From CAJLIR01 sp964408085 (lineage in GTDB: Bacteria > Bacillota_I > Bacilli_A > RF39 > UBA660), in assembly GCA_964408085.1 (NCBI GenBank), contig CAYOYB010000010.1, positions 1 to 64,000 of the forward strand: a stretch of DNA of 64,000 nt. Direction: 5' to 3'. Shown here piece after piece: positions 34,576 through 42,746 of this stretch (position 1 is the first letter of the stretch; each line of letters begins with the position of its first letter). Both the position numbers and the translations under genes were made by a program. The notes beneath the pieces were generated by a model. It did no database searches, was not told the DNA's origin, and saw nothing but the letters and a program-made list of their open reading frames with translations.

Positions 34576-35391
34576 ATGAAACAATGTTATATTCAAAATT
34601 TAGCGATGATTGTTACCAATAAATGTAATTTAGACTGCGCTCATTGTTTAAGAGGAAAAAAAGGTAATAATAATATGACAAATGATGTTATAGAGGCATC
34701 ATTAGAACAAATAAAGGGAGTAGGAAACTTAACTGTTTGTGGTGGCGAACCAACTCTTGCTCTAGATAGAATAGAAAAGATTATTTCATATATAATAAAA
34801 AAACGTATATTAATAGAGGAATTTACAGTCACAACAAATGGAATTATATATTGCCAAGAATTATTAGAATTACTAGATGAAATTAATAATTACATAGGAA
34901 ACAAAAGTGTTAATACATTCTTTGCTATTTCCATAGATAAATATCATTTAGAGGAAATTAAGAAGCTAGGCATTATAAATGAATTTTGTGAAAACTTAGA
35001 TAAGTACAGACAAAGTAAATACTTTTATGGATTAAGAGATACAAAGCAAAAGTTATTTAGAGAGGGAAATGCAATTAATTTAGATAAAAAATTAACTGTT
35101 CCTTTAAGACCAGTAAAACCAGTAATTACATATGTTAATAAGCAACAAAAATTAGATATTGAAAATGGATTATGCAATATTGGACCTTTAGTAACTATAA
35201 ATACTAATGGAATTATTACAGAATGCGATGCATCAAATGAACATCAAATGGAATTATATAATTATGGCAATGTATTAACTGAATCAATTGAAAATGTATG
35301 TATTAAAAATGGAGCCCAAATTTTAAAACCAAAACAATTTGAGCGAACAACTGCAAAATTGTTAAAAAAATATTGGACATATAATAAATAA
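34576..35391 (+). CDS. Radical SAM protein
   Basis: A 271-aa protein. C17-x3-C21-x2-C24 (CNLDCAHC) binds the SAM [4Fe-4S] cluster, and VCGGEPTLAL is the SAM-binding GGE motif. Two late cysteines (GLCNIGP, TECDAS) are too few for a clear SPASM domain. Length is short for a peptide-modifying enzyme. SD GGTGAT. No small precursor ORF lies next to it. Confidence 0.85.
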   Translation: MKQCYIQNLAMIVTNKCNLDCAHCLRGKKGNNNMTNDVIEASLEQIKGVGNLTVCGGEPTLALDRIEKIISYIIKKRILIEEFTVTTNGIIYCQELLELLDEINNYIGNKSVNTFFAISIDKYHLEEIKKLGIINEFCENLDKYRQSKYFYGLRDTKQKLFREGNAINLDKKLTVPLRPVKPVITYVNKQQKLDIENGLCNIGPLVTINTNGIITECDASNEHQMELYNYGNVLTESIENVCIKNGAQILKPKQFERTTAKLLKKYWTYNK

Positions 35392-35468
35392 TGTTACTAA
35401 AAATATAAAGAGTTTAATTGATATTTATAATTTATATTTTTTTGCTTTGTATCATAATTTTTTAAAAT

Positions 35469-35497
35469 TTGACTTTTCTAATAAATTGATTTATAAT
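35469..35497 (+). promoter_or_regulatory. Promoter of the 267-aa gene
   Basis: -35 TTGACT (35469-35474), 17-bp spacer, -10 TATAAT (35492-35497). Confidence 0.7.
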
Positions 35498-35527
35498 AAC
35501 ACCAATTTTAAAGGAGGAAATAATATT

Positions 35528-36331
35528 ATGGAAAAAGTGAAATATAACATTGCAATTCAAACCTATATGGAAGTTTTTGATTATTTAATTAGTAATGATT
35601 TATTTATTTTTGATTCTGATAAGGACTTTTTAAAATCAAAAATTAAAATTGGTGAATATGGGTTTATAAAGCAAACACAAGCTATTCGTAACACTTGGAA
35701 TGAACAAAATGATACATTTGAATTAGTACCTGCAATTTATGTATTAAATATATTAACAGTTAATATTGATGATATATTAAGAAATAGTAATGTTCCTACA
35801 AGTCCGACTTCAGACTATGCTTACATTAACGATACCAAAGCTAAAATTACTGGCAAAAAAACTTATTATTCATCATATCAGAAATTACTCCAATATTTAA
35901 AAGATATAAAACATGCGCAAGAACAAGAACAATATTCAAATGGAAAAATAATAGATATAAGTTTATTAAAATTAAAAGATTTAGTATCTATATTTTCAAG
36001 ATTAAAACCATTAGATAAAAGAACAATTGAATGCTATGCAAGGTTAGAGGAAGAATTAATTAATTATACACATAGTTTGTTTATGATTGATGATAATGAA
36101 CATTCAGTTGAAGATTTAAAAAAAGATCTTTATTTTAGAGGTGATTTAGATTATCAACTACGTTGTGCAAGTAAAGAAACTTATGTTGATTGGAGCGAAT
36201 TTAAAGAACTGATAACAGAAAACTATGAATACCAATTAGAAGAGAATAAATTTGATATGAGAGGTGCTTATTCGCCTTGGCAAAAGAACCCTTATATATC
36301 TGTTTTAGGATTAGATGGAATGACAAAATAA
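35528..36331 (+). CDS. Unknown 267-aa protein
   Basis: I do not recognise it. Start ATG 35528 follows AAAGGAGG; the ATG at 35447 lies upstream of the promoter and is spurious. It is a soluble, charged, probably helical protein with an N-terminal region that reads like a small all-helical DNA-binding unit (GFIKQTQAIRNTWNEQ...YVLNILTVNIDDIL). It ends 7 nt before left-end repeat copy 4, which runs on the opposite strand. Confidence 0.65.
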   Translation: MEKVKYNIAIQTYMEVFDYLISNDLFIFDSDKDFLKSKIKIGEYGFIKQTQAIRNTWNEQNDTFELVPAIYVLNILTVNIDDILRNSNVPTSPTSDYAYINDTKAKITGKKTYYSSYQKLLQYLKDIKHAQEQEQYSNGKIIDISLLKLKDLVSIFSRLKPLDKRTIECYARLEEELINYTHSLFMIDDNEHSVEDLKKDLYFRGDLDYQLRCASKETYVDWSEFKELITENYEYQLEENKFDMRGAYSPWQKNPYISVLGLDGMTK

Positions 36332-36337
36332 AAGAAA

Positions 36338-36395
36338 CGCACGAATATTGACTTGTTAATATGCAAGTGTGTGTTCAAAATTGATAAAATAAAAC
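36338..36395 (-). repeat. Left-end hairpin repeat, copy 4 (inverted)
   Basis: On the minus strand it reads TGAACACACACTTGCATATT, then a hairpin with ATATT and AATAT. It is preceded (minus sense) by the same AAAACTACT...AGTAGTTTT terminator seen before copy 2. Confidence 0.7.
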
Positions 36396-36427
36396 TACTT
36401 TCAATTTTAATGTTAAGAGTAGTTTTT
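36391..36427. terminator. Bidirectional hairpin, shared with 21716-21751
   Basis: AAAACTACTT pairs with AAGAGTAGTTTT (about 36415-36426). It can end transcripts from both converging genes. Confidence 0.65.
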
Positions 36428-36500
36428 ATATTACCTCGAAAAGTTTGAATAATTGTCAATTAGGCGTTACAAAGAGAGGAATATAGCAACTTTATCCAAA

Positions 36501-37316
36501 TTACTTATTCTTTTTTTTACTTGTTTTAAATTCTGTTAAAGCCTCATATAAATTAGTATCCAAACAGATTTTGCATATATCATTATCATTCTTAACTAAT
36601 TGATTATTTATTAAATAATCTGAAAGAATATTTGCCAAGGGATATTGTAATAAATAATTAACTAATCCAAAATTTAAATCATAGTTATAACACATTATAG
36701 ATTTAATTCTAGTATTATTTAAATCATCTAGTTTTATTTGTCCAGATTTTTTATATAATTTTTCACAGAATAGTTCATATTCGATAGCATCTAACATTCT
36801 AGATTCAAAAAACAATCTGTTATTTCTTCTTGTTTCAATCAAATTGTTATATTCTTTATCATTTAACCAAAGTTCTAATTGCTTTTCCATATAAAATGAA
36901 AATACTTCGCAGAAAAAACAATATTCATTAGGAATAATCATAGGATTTAAGTTTCTATCAATAAAGTGTGCAAATTCATGTACAAAAATAAAAAGATCTG
37001 AATCATTCCCAAAAGTCTTTATAAAGGCCTTGTTACTTTTTGGGTCAACAAAAGGATTTTCAACATTATCACTTATAATAATTTTATTCTTATTTATCGT
37101 ATCTAAAATTATATAGTAGTATTGATTATTATAATCTTTATAAAATTGAAGAGCTATTTCTAACGAATTTTCTATATTCTTTGGATATTGCTTTTTAATA
37201 TAATCATTTCGAAAGCAATCTATAAATTGATAAATTAAATCTTCTTTTAAAAATTTGTGAAAGTTTGATTCTAATTTTACTCTTTCTACAAATGATTCGA
37301 CAAGTCCCTCTTTCAT
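36501..37316 (-). CDS. HExxH metalloprotease-like protein, module cargo
   Basis: A 271-aa protein. H113-E-F-A-H117 in DLFIFVHEFAHFIDRNL is a zincin motif, followed about 20 residues later by FFCEVFSFYMEKQLE, whose Glu could be the third ligand as in M3/M32-type gluzincins. I chose ATG 37316 (GGGG 6 nt upstream). A longer frame to 37472 merely translates the att-like repeat; ATG 37406 is an alternative. It lies between core 8 and a diverged core at about 36440-36470. Confidence 0.65.
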   Translation of the reverse strand: MKEGLVESFVERVKLESNFHKFLKEDLIYQFIDCFRNDYIKKQYPKNIENSLEIALQFYKDYNNQYYYIILDTINKNKIIISDNVENPFVDPKSNKAFIKTFGNDSDLFIFVHEFAHFIDRNLNPMIIPNEYCFFCEVFSFYMEKQLELWLNDKEYNNLIETRRNNRLFFESRMLDAIEYELFCEKLYKKSGQIKLDDLNNTRIKSIMCYNYDLNFGLVNYLLQYPLANILSDYLINNQLVKNDNDICKICLDTNLYEALTEFKTSKKKNK

Positions 37317-37433
37317 ATTACCCCAAGATACACAAATATATATCATGATAATTGATATTTTATTTGCGAGTGTGTTTAAATTGACATAATTTAATTCAAT
37401 TTTCATGAATATTTTATCATAAATTAAATTATA

Positions 37434-37479
37434 AAAAAACTCAAAAATTTTTAAATTTCGAGTTTTAATCATTCTGGTG
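37434..37479 (-). repeat. 46-bp direct repeat, inner copy (core 8)
   Basis: Identical to 37969-38014 except for one base (A versus G). On the minus strand it starts at CACCAGAATGATTAAAACTC and ends in a terminator hairpin. It looks like attR of a 535-bp insertion at the tRNA-Thr 3' end. Confidence 0.85.
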
Positions 37480-37507
37480 TCCTAAGGGAAGACGTACAAT
37501 AACTTTT
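37475..37507 (-). repeat. Right-end repeat 4
   Basis: On the minus strand, GTTATTGTACGTCTTCCCTT then AGGACACCA. It joins directly to core 8, so it marks the inner end of the 535-bp module. Confidence 0.8.
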
Positions 37508-37643
37508 AAGCAAAAAAATAGTTAGTAATAAACTCAACTAACTATAATATAACACATTATTTAATATTTATCTATAGAGTATGATTTGTTTTTCCAATAT
37601 CAAATGATTAGAAATTGAAATAAATTACGCATACATAACAATT

Positions 37644-37904
37644 CTATCTTCTTCTAAATGTTAGTTCCATTACAATGCCATTATTCTCATTTCTATGTGA
37701 TCTACCTCCAAATTTACCACTGGGTAATATAGCATCTGGATGTTCTTCGTAATAGCTTTTTATATTTTCTAATTGTTGGTGTTGAATTCTACGCTCCTCT
37801 TTTTCTTGATCACTTTCTTTTTTAAAAATTGGTTGACTTTTTTCTGGATCTGGATATTCTATCATATCTAATCCAAAAGCACCTAATTCAAAATTATCAT
37901 TCAT
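37644..37904 (-). CDS. Unknown 86-aa protein, cargo of the 535-bp module
   Basis: A small charged protein. It begins MNDNFELGAFGLDMIEYPDP, has an acidic-basic helical middle (SDQEKEERRIQHQQLENIKS), and ends HRNENNGIVMELTFRRR. It has a consensus promoter (TTGACT-17-TATAAT, about 37956-37929) and a strong SD (TAAGGAGG), so it should be well expressed. It is the only gene inside the module bounded by the 46-bp repeats. Function unknown. Confidence 0.7.
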   Translation of the reverse strand: MNDNFELGAFGLDMIEYPDPEKSQPIFKKESDQEKEERRIQHQQLENIKSYYEEHPDAILPSGKFGGRSHRNENNGIVMELTFRRR

Positions 37905-37968
37905 AGTTTTTCCTCCTTATTAGGCACCTATTATACATTATTTTTCTAAAAAGTCAATTAAAATATAT

Positions 37969-38014
37969 AAAAAACTCAAAAATTTTTAAATTTCGAGTTT
38001 TAATCGTTCTGGTG
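37969..38014 (-). repeat. 46-bp direct repeat, tRNA-proximal copy
   Basis: Overlaps the last 5 nt of tRNA-Thr(CGT), CACCA, and its terminator hairpin. One mismatch to the inner copy at 37434-37479. Consistent with attL. Confidence 0.85.
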
Positions 38015-38085
38015 CTGAAAACAGGATTTGAACCTGCAACCCACTGATTACGAGACAGTTGCTCTACCATTGGAGCTATTTCAGC
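38010..38085 (-). tRNA. tRNA-Thr (anticodon CGT)
   Basis: A 76-nt cloverleaf with encoded CCA. Acceptor GCTGAAA/TTTCAGC is perfect. The anticodon loop CTCGTAA gives CGT (reads ACG). T-arm GCAGG-TTCAAAT-CCTGT. Its 3' end faces the island, mirroring tRNA-Thr(GGT) at 19049. Confidence 0.93.
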
Positions 38086-38170
38086 AAACAATTTATTTAG
38101 CAAATATATTATATAACTTTTTATAAAATTTGTATACATTTTTTATAAATAAGTAGGGGAGTTTAATAAA

Positions 38171-38198
38171 AAAATAAGATAAAAATTTATCTTATTTT
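38171..38198. terminator. Palindromic terminator
   Basis: AAAATAAGATAAA pairs with TTTATCTTATTTT. It overlaps the stop region of the lipoprotein gene. Confidence 0.6.
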
Positions 38199-38851
38199 AT
38201 TCCCATTACATAATCGTCAATGTCATCCCAGTCATCTTGTGAAATTCCATATAGGCCATTATCATCAAATTGAATTTCTACAATTTTACTAACAGAATCT
38301 TTATATTTCATATTTTCAACATATGGATTTAAAATTTCTAATACTTCATTAGCATATTCTTCTTTTGCTTCTAACAATTCATCACCAGTCATTGATTGGA
38401 AATCAGGATATTTATCAAGAAATTCATCAATATATTCTTCAACTTCATCATATGTTGATTTCCAAATGTCAATAGGTGTTATTTCTACTTTAACTTGATA
38501 AACACCATCAACTTTTCTACCATCGTTAATAGTATATTTTGATTTTTTTAAAGCTTTTTTAGCTAATTCAATATATTTATCAATAGTATCATCACTTATA
38601 TCATCATAAGGAACACTATTGTAATCCATAATTGAATAAGCTAAATATTCAGCTGTATTCTCGTATAGTTCTTCTGCTTCTTTCTTTGTAGTTTTGGCAA
38701 CCTCTAAATAATCAGCATTATCGCCTAAATAACTAGCATCCATAGCTGCTTTAATATAATTCTTATATTCTGTAGATTTTTCATCATTAAAACATCCTGT
38801 AAGTAAAACTGTAATGGCGCACATAAGTGCAAAAGTAATAACTTTTTTCAT
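38192..38851 (-). CDS. DUF5105-like lipoprotein
   Basis: A 219-aa protein. The signal peptide MKKVITFALMCAITVLLTGC ends in a lipobox (LTGC), so Cys20 would be lipid-modified and the protein anchored outside the membrane. The mature part is acidic, with a KKALKKSKYTINDGRKVDGV and QVKVEITPIDIW segment typical of DUF5105 in Firmicutes. Function unknown. Confidence 0.82.
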   Translation of the reverse strand: MKKVITFALMCAITVLLTGCFNDEKSTEYKNYIKAAMDASYLGDNADYLEVAKTTKKEAEELYENTAEYLAYSIMDYNSVPYDDISDDTIDKYIELAKKALKKSKYTINDGRKVDGVYQVKVEITPIDIWKSTYDEVEEYIDEFLDKYPDFQSMTGDELLEAKEEYANEVLEILNPYVENMKYKDSVSKIVEIQFDDNGLYGISQDDWDDIDDYVMGIK

Positions 38852-38918
38852 TAAAAAACTCCTCTCATAATAAATTATATCACTATTATATAATAAAATG
38901 AATATTAATTCAATTAAT

Positions 38919-39791
38919 TTATTTCTTAAATAAATCTTTTAAATTAAATTTCTTTGCTTTTTGTTTAGTTTTTTGATTTTTAGCTGTTTCCAAATTCTGA
39001 TATGTATTAGTTGCTTCATAAATAGAAATATTCTCTTTAGGTGTTATATTAAAATCTTCTATATATTCCTTATATGGAATTAAGTGGTGACAAAAACTAT
39101 CATAAGAATTTATATCTATATAAAAATTAAAGTCTTTTATATTATAATATCTATCAGCAATTTTTATAAATAAACATTTAAAAAGATCATGCGATATTTC
39201 TTTTGTCTCATCACTATTATAGCCACTATAATATCCCCACCAACCATTTATTAATAGACAGTAATTTATGAAATTTTTTTCTTCACTAATTTTACTTTCG
39301 ATTATAGTTTCTTTAGTTAATAAATCTAATGTTCCTACAAAATAATCATTAATAGAATGTGAGATTTTTTTATTGTATAATTCTATGCCGTTGCGATTTT
39401 TTAATATGATATCAAAATAATTTTTTGCTTCTTTAATAGTTAGTTCATTTGGTATAACAAAATCTATTTTTGGAAAATAATTTTTAAAACTTGTTAAACA
39501 ATCACAATAGTCATCTCCATTTTCTTTATAAGTATTACCATCATGTAAGCATAAATAATTTCCATTTTGTTTTAAAAATAATGTATATACTTCTTTATAT
39601 ATCAAACCATTTCGACTTTCTGAAAATACATTATTATGTTCAATTGCGCCATTAATAGTAAGATCAATAATTTCAAGAATAAGACCAGAATAATCAGTGC
39701 TTTTTGGATTTAATAGATTACCTTGTTTACGAGAAATATTTAATTTTCCAACATAAAAATCATCAATTGTATATAATATATTATTGTTCAT
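38919..39791 (-). CDS. Unknown 290-aa protein with an internal duplication
   Basis: Two halves begin alike: IDDFYVGKLNISRKQ (about 8) and INDYFVGTLDLLTKE (about 148), each followed by a segment on a text-like layout (LFLKQNGNYLCL and CLLINGWWGYY). Basic C-terminal tail (KTKQKAKKFNLKDLFKK). No membrane helix. I do not recognise the family. Confidence 0.65.
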   Translation of the reverse strand: MNNNILYTIDDFYVGKLNISRKQGNLLNPKSTDYSGLILEIIDLTINGAIEHNNVFSESRNGLIYKEVYTLFLKQNGNYLCLHDGNTYKENGDDYCDCLTSFKNYFPKIDFVIPNELTIKEAKNYFDIILKNRNGIELYNKKISHSINDYFVGTLDLLTKETIIESKISEEKNFINYCLLINGWWGYYSGYNSDETKEISHDLFKCLFIKIADRYYNIKDFNFYIDINSYDSFCHHLIPYKEYIEDFNITPKENISIYEATNTYQNLETAKNQKTKQKAKKFNLKDLFKK

Positions 39792-39913
39792 TTCAATTCC
39801 ACACTTTCATAATAAATTTTTGTTATTATATAATAAAATTGATATTAATTCAACTATTATATACTATTTTTTTAATATTGGTGTTATAATAAAAAATAGG
39901 GAGGATTGATAAA

Positions 39914-40627
39914 ATGCCAACAGCACATAATCAAGCACAAAAAGGTGAAATTGCTAAAACAGTAATTATGTCAGGTGACCCATTGCGAATTAAGGCAATA
40001 GCTGAAAAATATTTAGAAAACGCTAAATTAGTAAATGAAATTAGAAATATATATGCTTATACTGGAACATATAAAGGAAAAGAAGTGACAGTTATGGCTC
40101 ATGGAATGGGAATACCTAGTATGGGAATCTATGCTTATGAATTATTCAAATTTTACGATGTAGAAAAAATCATTAGATTAGGTTCATGTGGGGCCTACAT
40201 TGAAGATTTAAATTTACTAGATATCATCTTGGTAGATAAAAGTTATACAGAAAGTAATTTTGCTTATACATTAAATAATGATGATACCAAAATGTCAATA
40301 TCTTCAGATTCAGTTAACAAGCAAATTGAAAAAGTTGCTAAGGATAAAAATATTAATATCGTTAAAGGTAATGTTTTTTCGACTGATTGTTTTGATTGGT
40401 ATATTACTGATTTAAATGTTTTCTTAAATCGTTTACCAAAAGATTTAAACGCTATTGCAGCTGAAATGGAATCTTTTGCGCTTTTCTATCTAGCTAAAAT
40501 GTTTAATCGCGAAGCAGCTTGCTTACTTACAGTTGTTGACTCTCATTATAAAAAAGAAGAGTTAAGTGCGATTGAAAGACAAAAATCGTTAGATGATATG
40601 ACAATATTAGCGTTAGAAAGTATTTAA
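39914..40627 (+). CDS. deoD: Purine nucleoside phosphorylase, DeoD type
   Basis: A 237-aa protein with the full family pattern: MPTAHNQAQKGEIAKTVIMS, GDPLRIKAIAEKYLE (phosphate loop), VMAHGMGIPSMGIYAYEL, IIRLGSCGAY, AEMESFALFYLA (substrate-binding Glu-Met-Glu) and TVVDSH. It splits purine (deoxy)nucleosides with phosphate for salvage. Hexameric in the family. SD GGGAGG. It ends at a bidirectional terminator. Confidence 0.96.
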   Translation: MPTAHNQAQKGEIAKTVIMSGDPLRIKAIAEKYLENAKLVNEIRNIYAYTGTYKGKEVTVMAHGMGIPSMGIYAYELFKFYDVEKIIRLGSCGAYIEDLNLLDIILVDKSYTESNFAYTLNNDDTKMSISSDSVNKQIEKVAKDKNINIVKGNVFSTDCFDWYITDLNVFLNRLPKDLNAIAAEMESFALFYLAKMFNREAACLLTVVDSHYKKEELSAIERQKSLDDMTILALESI

Positions 40628-40630
40628 CAA

Positions 40631-40665
40631 AAAAATCTAGTAACTAATAATTACTAGATTTTTAA
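40631..40665. terminator. Bidirectional terminator between deoD and tRNA-Lys
   Basis: AAAAATCTAGTAA pairs with TTACTAGATTTTT. Confidence 0.8.
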
Positions 40666-40673
40666 TAACAAAC

Positions 40674-40749
40674 TGGTGTCCTCTTGGGGGCTCGAACCCC
40701 AGACCCACTGATTAAGAGTCAGTTGCTCTACCAACTGAGCTAAGAAGAC
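40674..40749 (-). tRNA. tRNA-Lys (anticodon CTT)
   Basis: A 76-nt cloverleaf with CCA. Acceptor GTCTTCT/AGAGGAC (one G-U); anticodon stem ACTGA/TCAGT with loop CTCTTAA, anticodon CTT. No module repeat adjoins it. Confidence 0.95.
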
Positions 40750-40768
40750 AAAAAACAATTACTAGTTA

Positions 40769-40797
40769 AGTATATCATACTTTTTAAACTTTGTGAA
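40769..40797 (-). promoter_or_regulatory. tRNA-Lys promoter
   Basis: On the minus strand, -35 TTCACA (40797-40792), a 17-bp spacer, -10 TATACT (40774-40769). Confidence 0.7.
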
Positions 40798-40841
40798 TAT
40801 TTTTTTGATTATTTTAAAAAATATGGAAGGATGTAATATTG

Positions 40842-41588
40842 ATGAATTTTAAAATTGATTATTATTTTACTGAAATAGAAAAAGATGAAATTTTTTATAA
40901 TTTAACGAATAACAAAACAGAAGTAATGGAAATTTTTGAAACAAGTTCTGAAATTATAAATGATATAAATGCCAAAAACAGACAGGAAATACATACCAAT
41001 AAAATAGCTGATAATGTTAAAATAATAGGTAGTGTTTATATAGGAGAAGGTACTGAAATTCAAAATGGTTGCATAATTGAAGGACCAGTTTATATAGGCA
41101 AAAATTGTAAACTATTATATAACGCCTATATTAGACCTGGAACTATTTTAGGTGATGATTGTGTTATTGGATTTTCAACAGAAGTTAAGCATACTATTAT
41201 GCGTGATGGATCTAAAGTTTCAGATTTAGCTTTTGTTGGAGATTCAATTATTGGTAAAAATTCACGAATTGGATCTGGAGTTGTTGTTGCAAACAGAGGA
41301 TTTAATCAAGCTGATATCATTGTAAAAGATGAAAATAAAAAACAAATAAACTTAAAAAGACAGGTAATGGGCATTGTTTTAGGAGACAATAGTCGAATTG
41401 GCTCAAATGCTACTACTTCTCCAGGGACATTTATTGGACAATTTACTTGGATTTATCCACATACATGTATTCATGTATTTATACCAAGTGTGAAGAAAGT
41501 ATATGATAAACAAAATTTAGTCTTTTTGGATAATGAAAAAAAGGCATTGTATAAATCAACTGAATGGAATCATGAAAATTATAATTAA
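40842..41588 (+). CDS. Left-handed beta-helix acyltransferase/nucleotidyltransferase-like protein
   Basis: A 248-aa protein. From about 55 on there are hexapeptide repeats (VKIIGSVYIGEGTEIQNGCI, IEGPVYIGKNC) forming a left-handed beta-helix, with IGDSIIGKNSRIGSG and VLGDNSRIGSNATTSPG. The arrangement resembles the acetyltransferase half of GlmU or a GlmU-like archaeal sugar-P acyltransferase. No pyrophosphorylase domain is present. Substrate unknown. ATG 40842 with GGAAGGA upstream. Confidence 0.75.
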   Translation: MNFKIDYYFTEIEKDEIFYNLTNNKTEVMEIFETSSEIINDINAKNRQEIHTNKIADNVKIIGSVYIGEGTEIQNGCIIEGPVYIGKNCKLLYNAYIRPGTILGDDCVIGFSTEVKHTIMRDGSKVSDLAFVGDSIIGKNSRIGSGVVVANRGFNQADIIVKDENKKQINLKRQVMGIVLGDNSRIGSNATTSPGTFIGQFTWIYPHTCIHVFIPSVKKVYDKQNLVFLDNEKKALYKSTEWNHENYN

Positions 41589-41720
41589 TTATTTAAAATA
41601 TAATCGAATATTTTATTAAAAATTAGCTTTTTTCTATACTAAAGTTAATTTTTTTACATTTTTTTCTTTAAATATTAAAATTGTATGTTATAATATATCA
41701 TTAATTAAGAGGGGATTATT

Positions 41721-42746
41721 ATGAGTGAAGGAAAAATTGATTTTAAAAATTATATTGATAATATTATATCTGAAGGCAAAGAACCCATTAATATTGAGCT
41801 TGCTATTGATTATATGGATATTTTTAACTATGATTTACCAAAAAGAAATCAGATATTGAAAGAAATATATTCTTATAATTTGAGATTGACCAAGGAGTTG
41901 GATAAAGAAGTTGCTAGCTTATCACAAATTGGAATATCTACAAGTAAAGAAATGGCTGATATTAAGCTTATTGAACCAATTGTAACCAACGTTCAAAAAT
42001 CAGCATTAAAAACATATGAACCAAAACAAAAAATAGATATTAGTAATTATATAGAAATGATAGACAGTTATAATGAAAACAATAACTACGAATATTTAAT
42101 TCAAATGATTGATAAACAAAATATTTTAACAGTAATTAATCAGCTAATTGCTTATTATACTCTAGAATATGTCACTTTAAAAAGATTAAAAAAAGAAGAT
42201 AAAAATTCTACAGTTATCTTAGAAGAAGAAAGACGAATTAAAAATATTCTTAATAATTTATATAATTGTAGAAATGCTCAAACGCAAACAAATACTAATC
42301 TAAATAAATTAATTTATTTAACAAAAGCAGCTGGTAATATTAATTTTTTAGATAGCCTAGATGGTATACCTAGTGAACAATATCAAGATGTATATAATGC
42401 TTTTTTATCAATCTATAATGGGACTTTTAAAGATAGTAAGCAGCTCAGTAAAATTGGTAATGATTATGATGAACCATTAATGCGTGTAAGAGTTGGAGCT
42501 ATAAGGATTTATTACTTACAAATAACACCAGACTTATATTTAATAGTTGATACTGAAGTAAAAAAAATAGTCAACTCTAACAGATATGGAGAATATATTC
42601 ATAGAATTTCGAAAAGCGCTAACGTTGAAAAAACTAATTTTTTAAAATTAAATAGAAAAGACCAAGAGAAAATTATAAGTGAACATGAGTTAGTCACTCA
42701 GGATATCATATCAAAGTTAAGTCCTAAAAAGAAGGTGTTAAAATGA
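41721..42746 (+). CDS. Unknown 341-aa protein, first of an overlapping pair
   Basis: I do not recognise the family. The N-terminal two thirds are helical and polar; the C-terminal third has MRVRVGAIRIYYLQITPDLY and LIVDTEVKK, a strand pattern faintly like RelE/ParE-type folds, though this is only by eye. SD GAGGGG. It overlaps the next gene by 4 nt (ATGA), so the two are translationally coupled and probably act together. Confidence 0.7.
   Translation: MSEGKIDFKNYIDNIISEGKEPINIELAIDYMDIFNYDLPKRNQILKEIYSYNLRLTKELDKEVASLSQIGISTSKEMADIKLIEPIVTNVQKSALKTYEPKQKIDISNYIEMIDSYNENNNYEYLIQMIDKQNILTVINQLIAYYTLEYVTLKRLKKEDKNSTVILEEERRIKNILNNLYNCRNAQTQTNTNLNKLIYLTKAAGNINFLDSLDGIPSEQYQDVYNAFLSIYNGTFKDSKQLSKIGNDYDEPLMRVRVGAIRIYYLQITPDLYLIVDTEVKKIVNSNRYGEYIHRISKSANVEKTNFLKLNRKDQEKIISEHELVTQDIISKLSPKKKVLK

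Noticed and set aside
33077..35391. RiPP biosynthetic cluster
   Set aside because: ATP-grasp-like and radical SAM genes are divergent, and I found no short precursor ORF or transporter next to them.
37317..37472. N-terminal extension of the HExxH protein
   Set aside because: The extension translates the 46-bp repeat and terminator (IKTRNLKIFEFF); a similar peptide arises from the other repeat copy, and no SD precedes it.
19500..37500. Classic integron or CRISPR array
   Set aside because: The repeats are separated by 0.5-2.3 kb and carry genes, so they are not CRISPR. No attC GTTRRRY/RYYYAAC pairs and no IntI gene are visible.
19049..38085. Prophage or conjugative element
   Set aside because: No capsid, terminase, integrase or type IV secretion genes. 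Only a weak relaxase-like remnant is present at 22702-22896.
37954..38139. 61-aa ORF over the tRNA
   Set aside because: It runs antisense-free through tRNA-Thr(CGT) on the same strand and is explained by the tRNA and its terminator.
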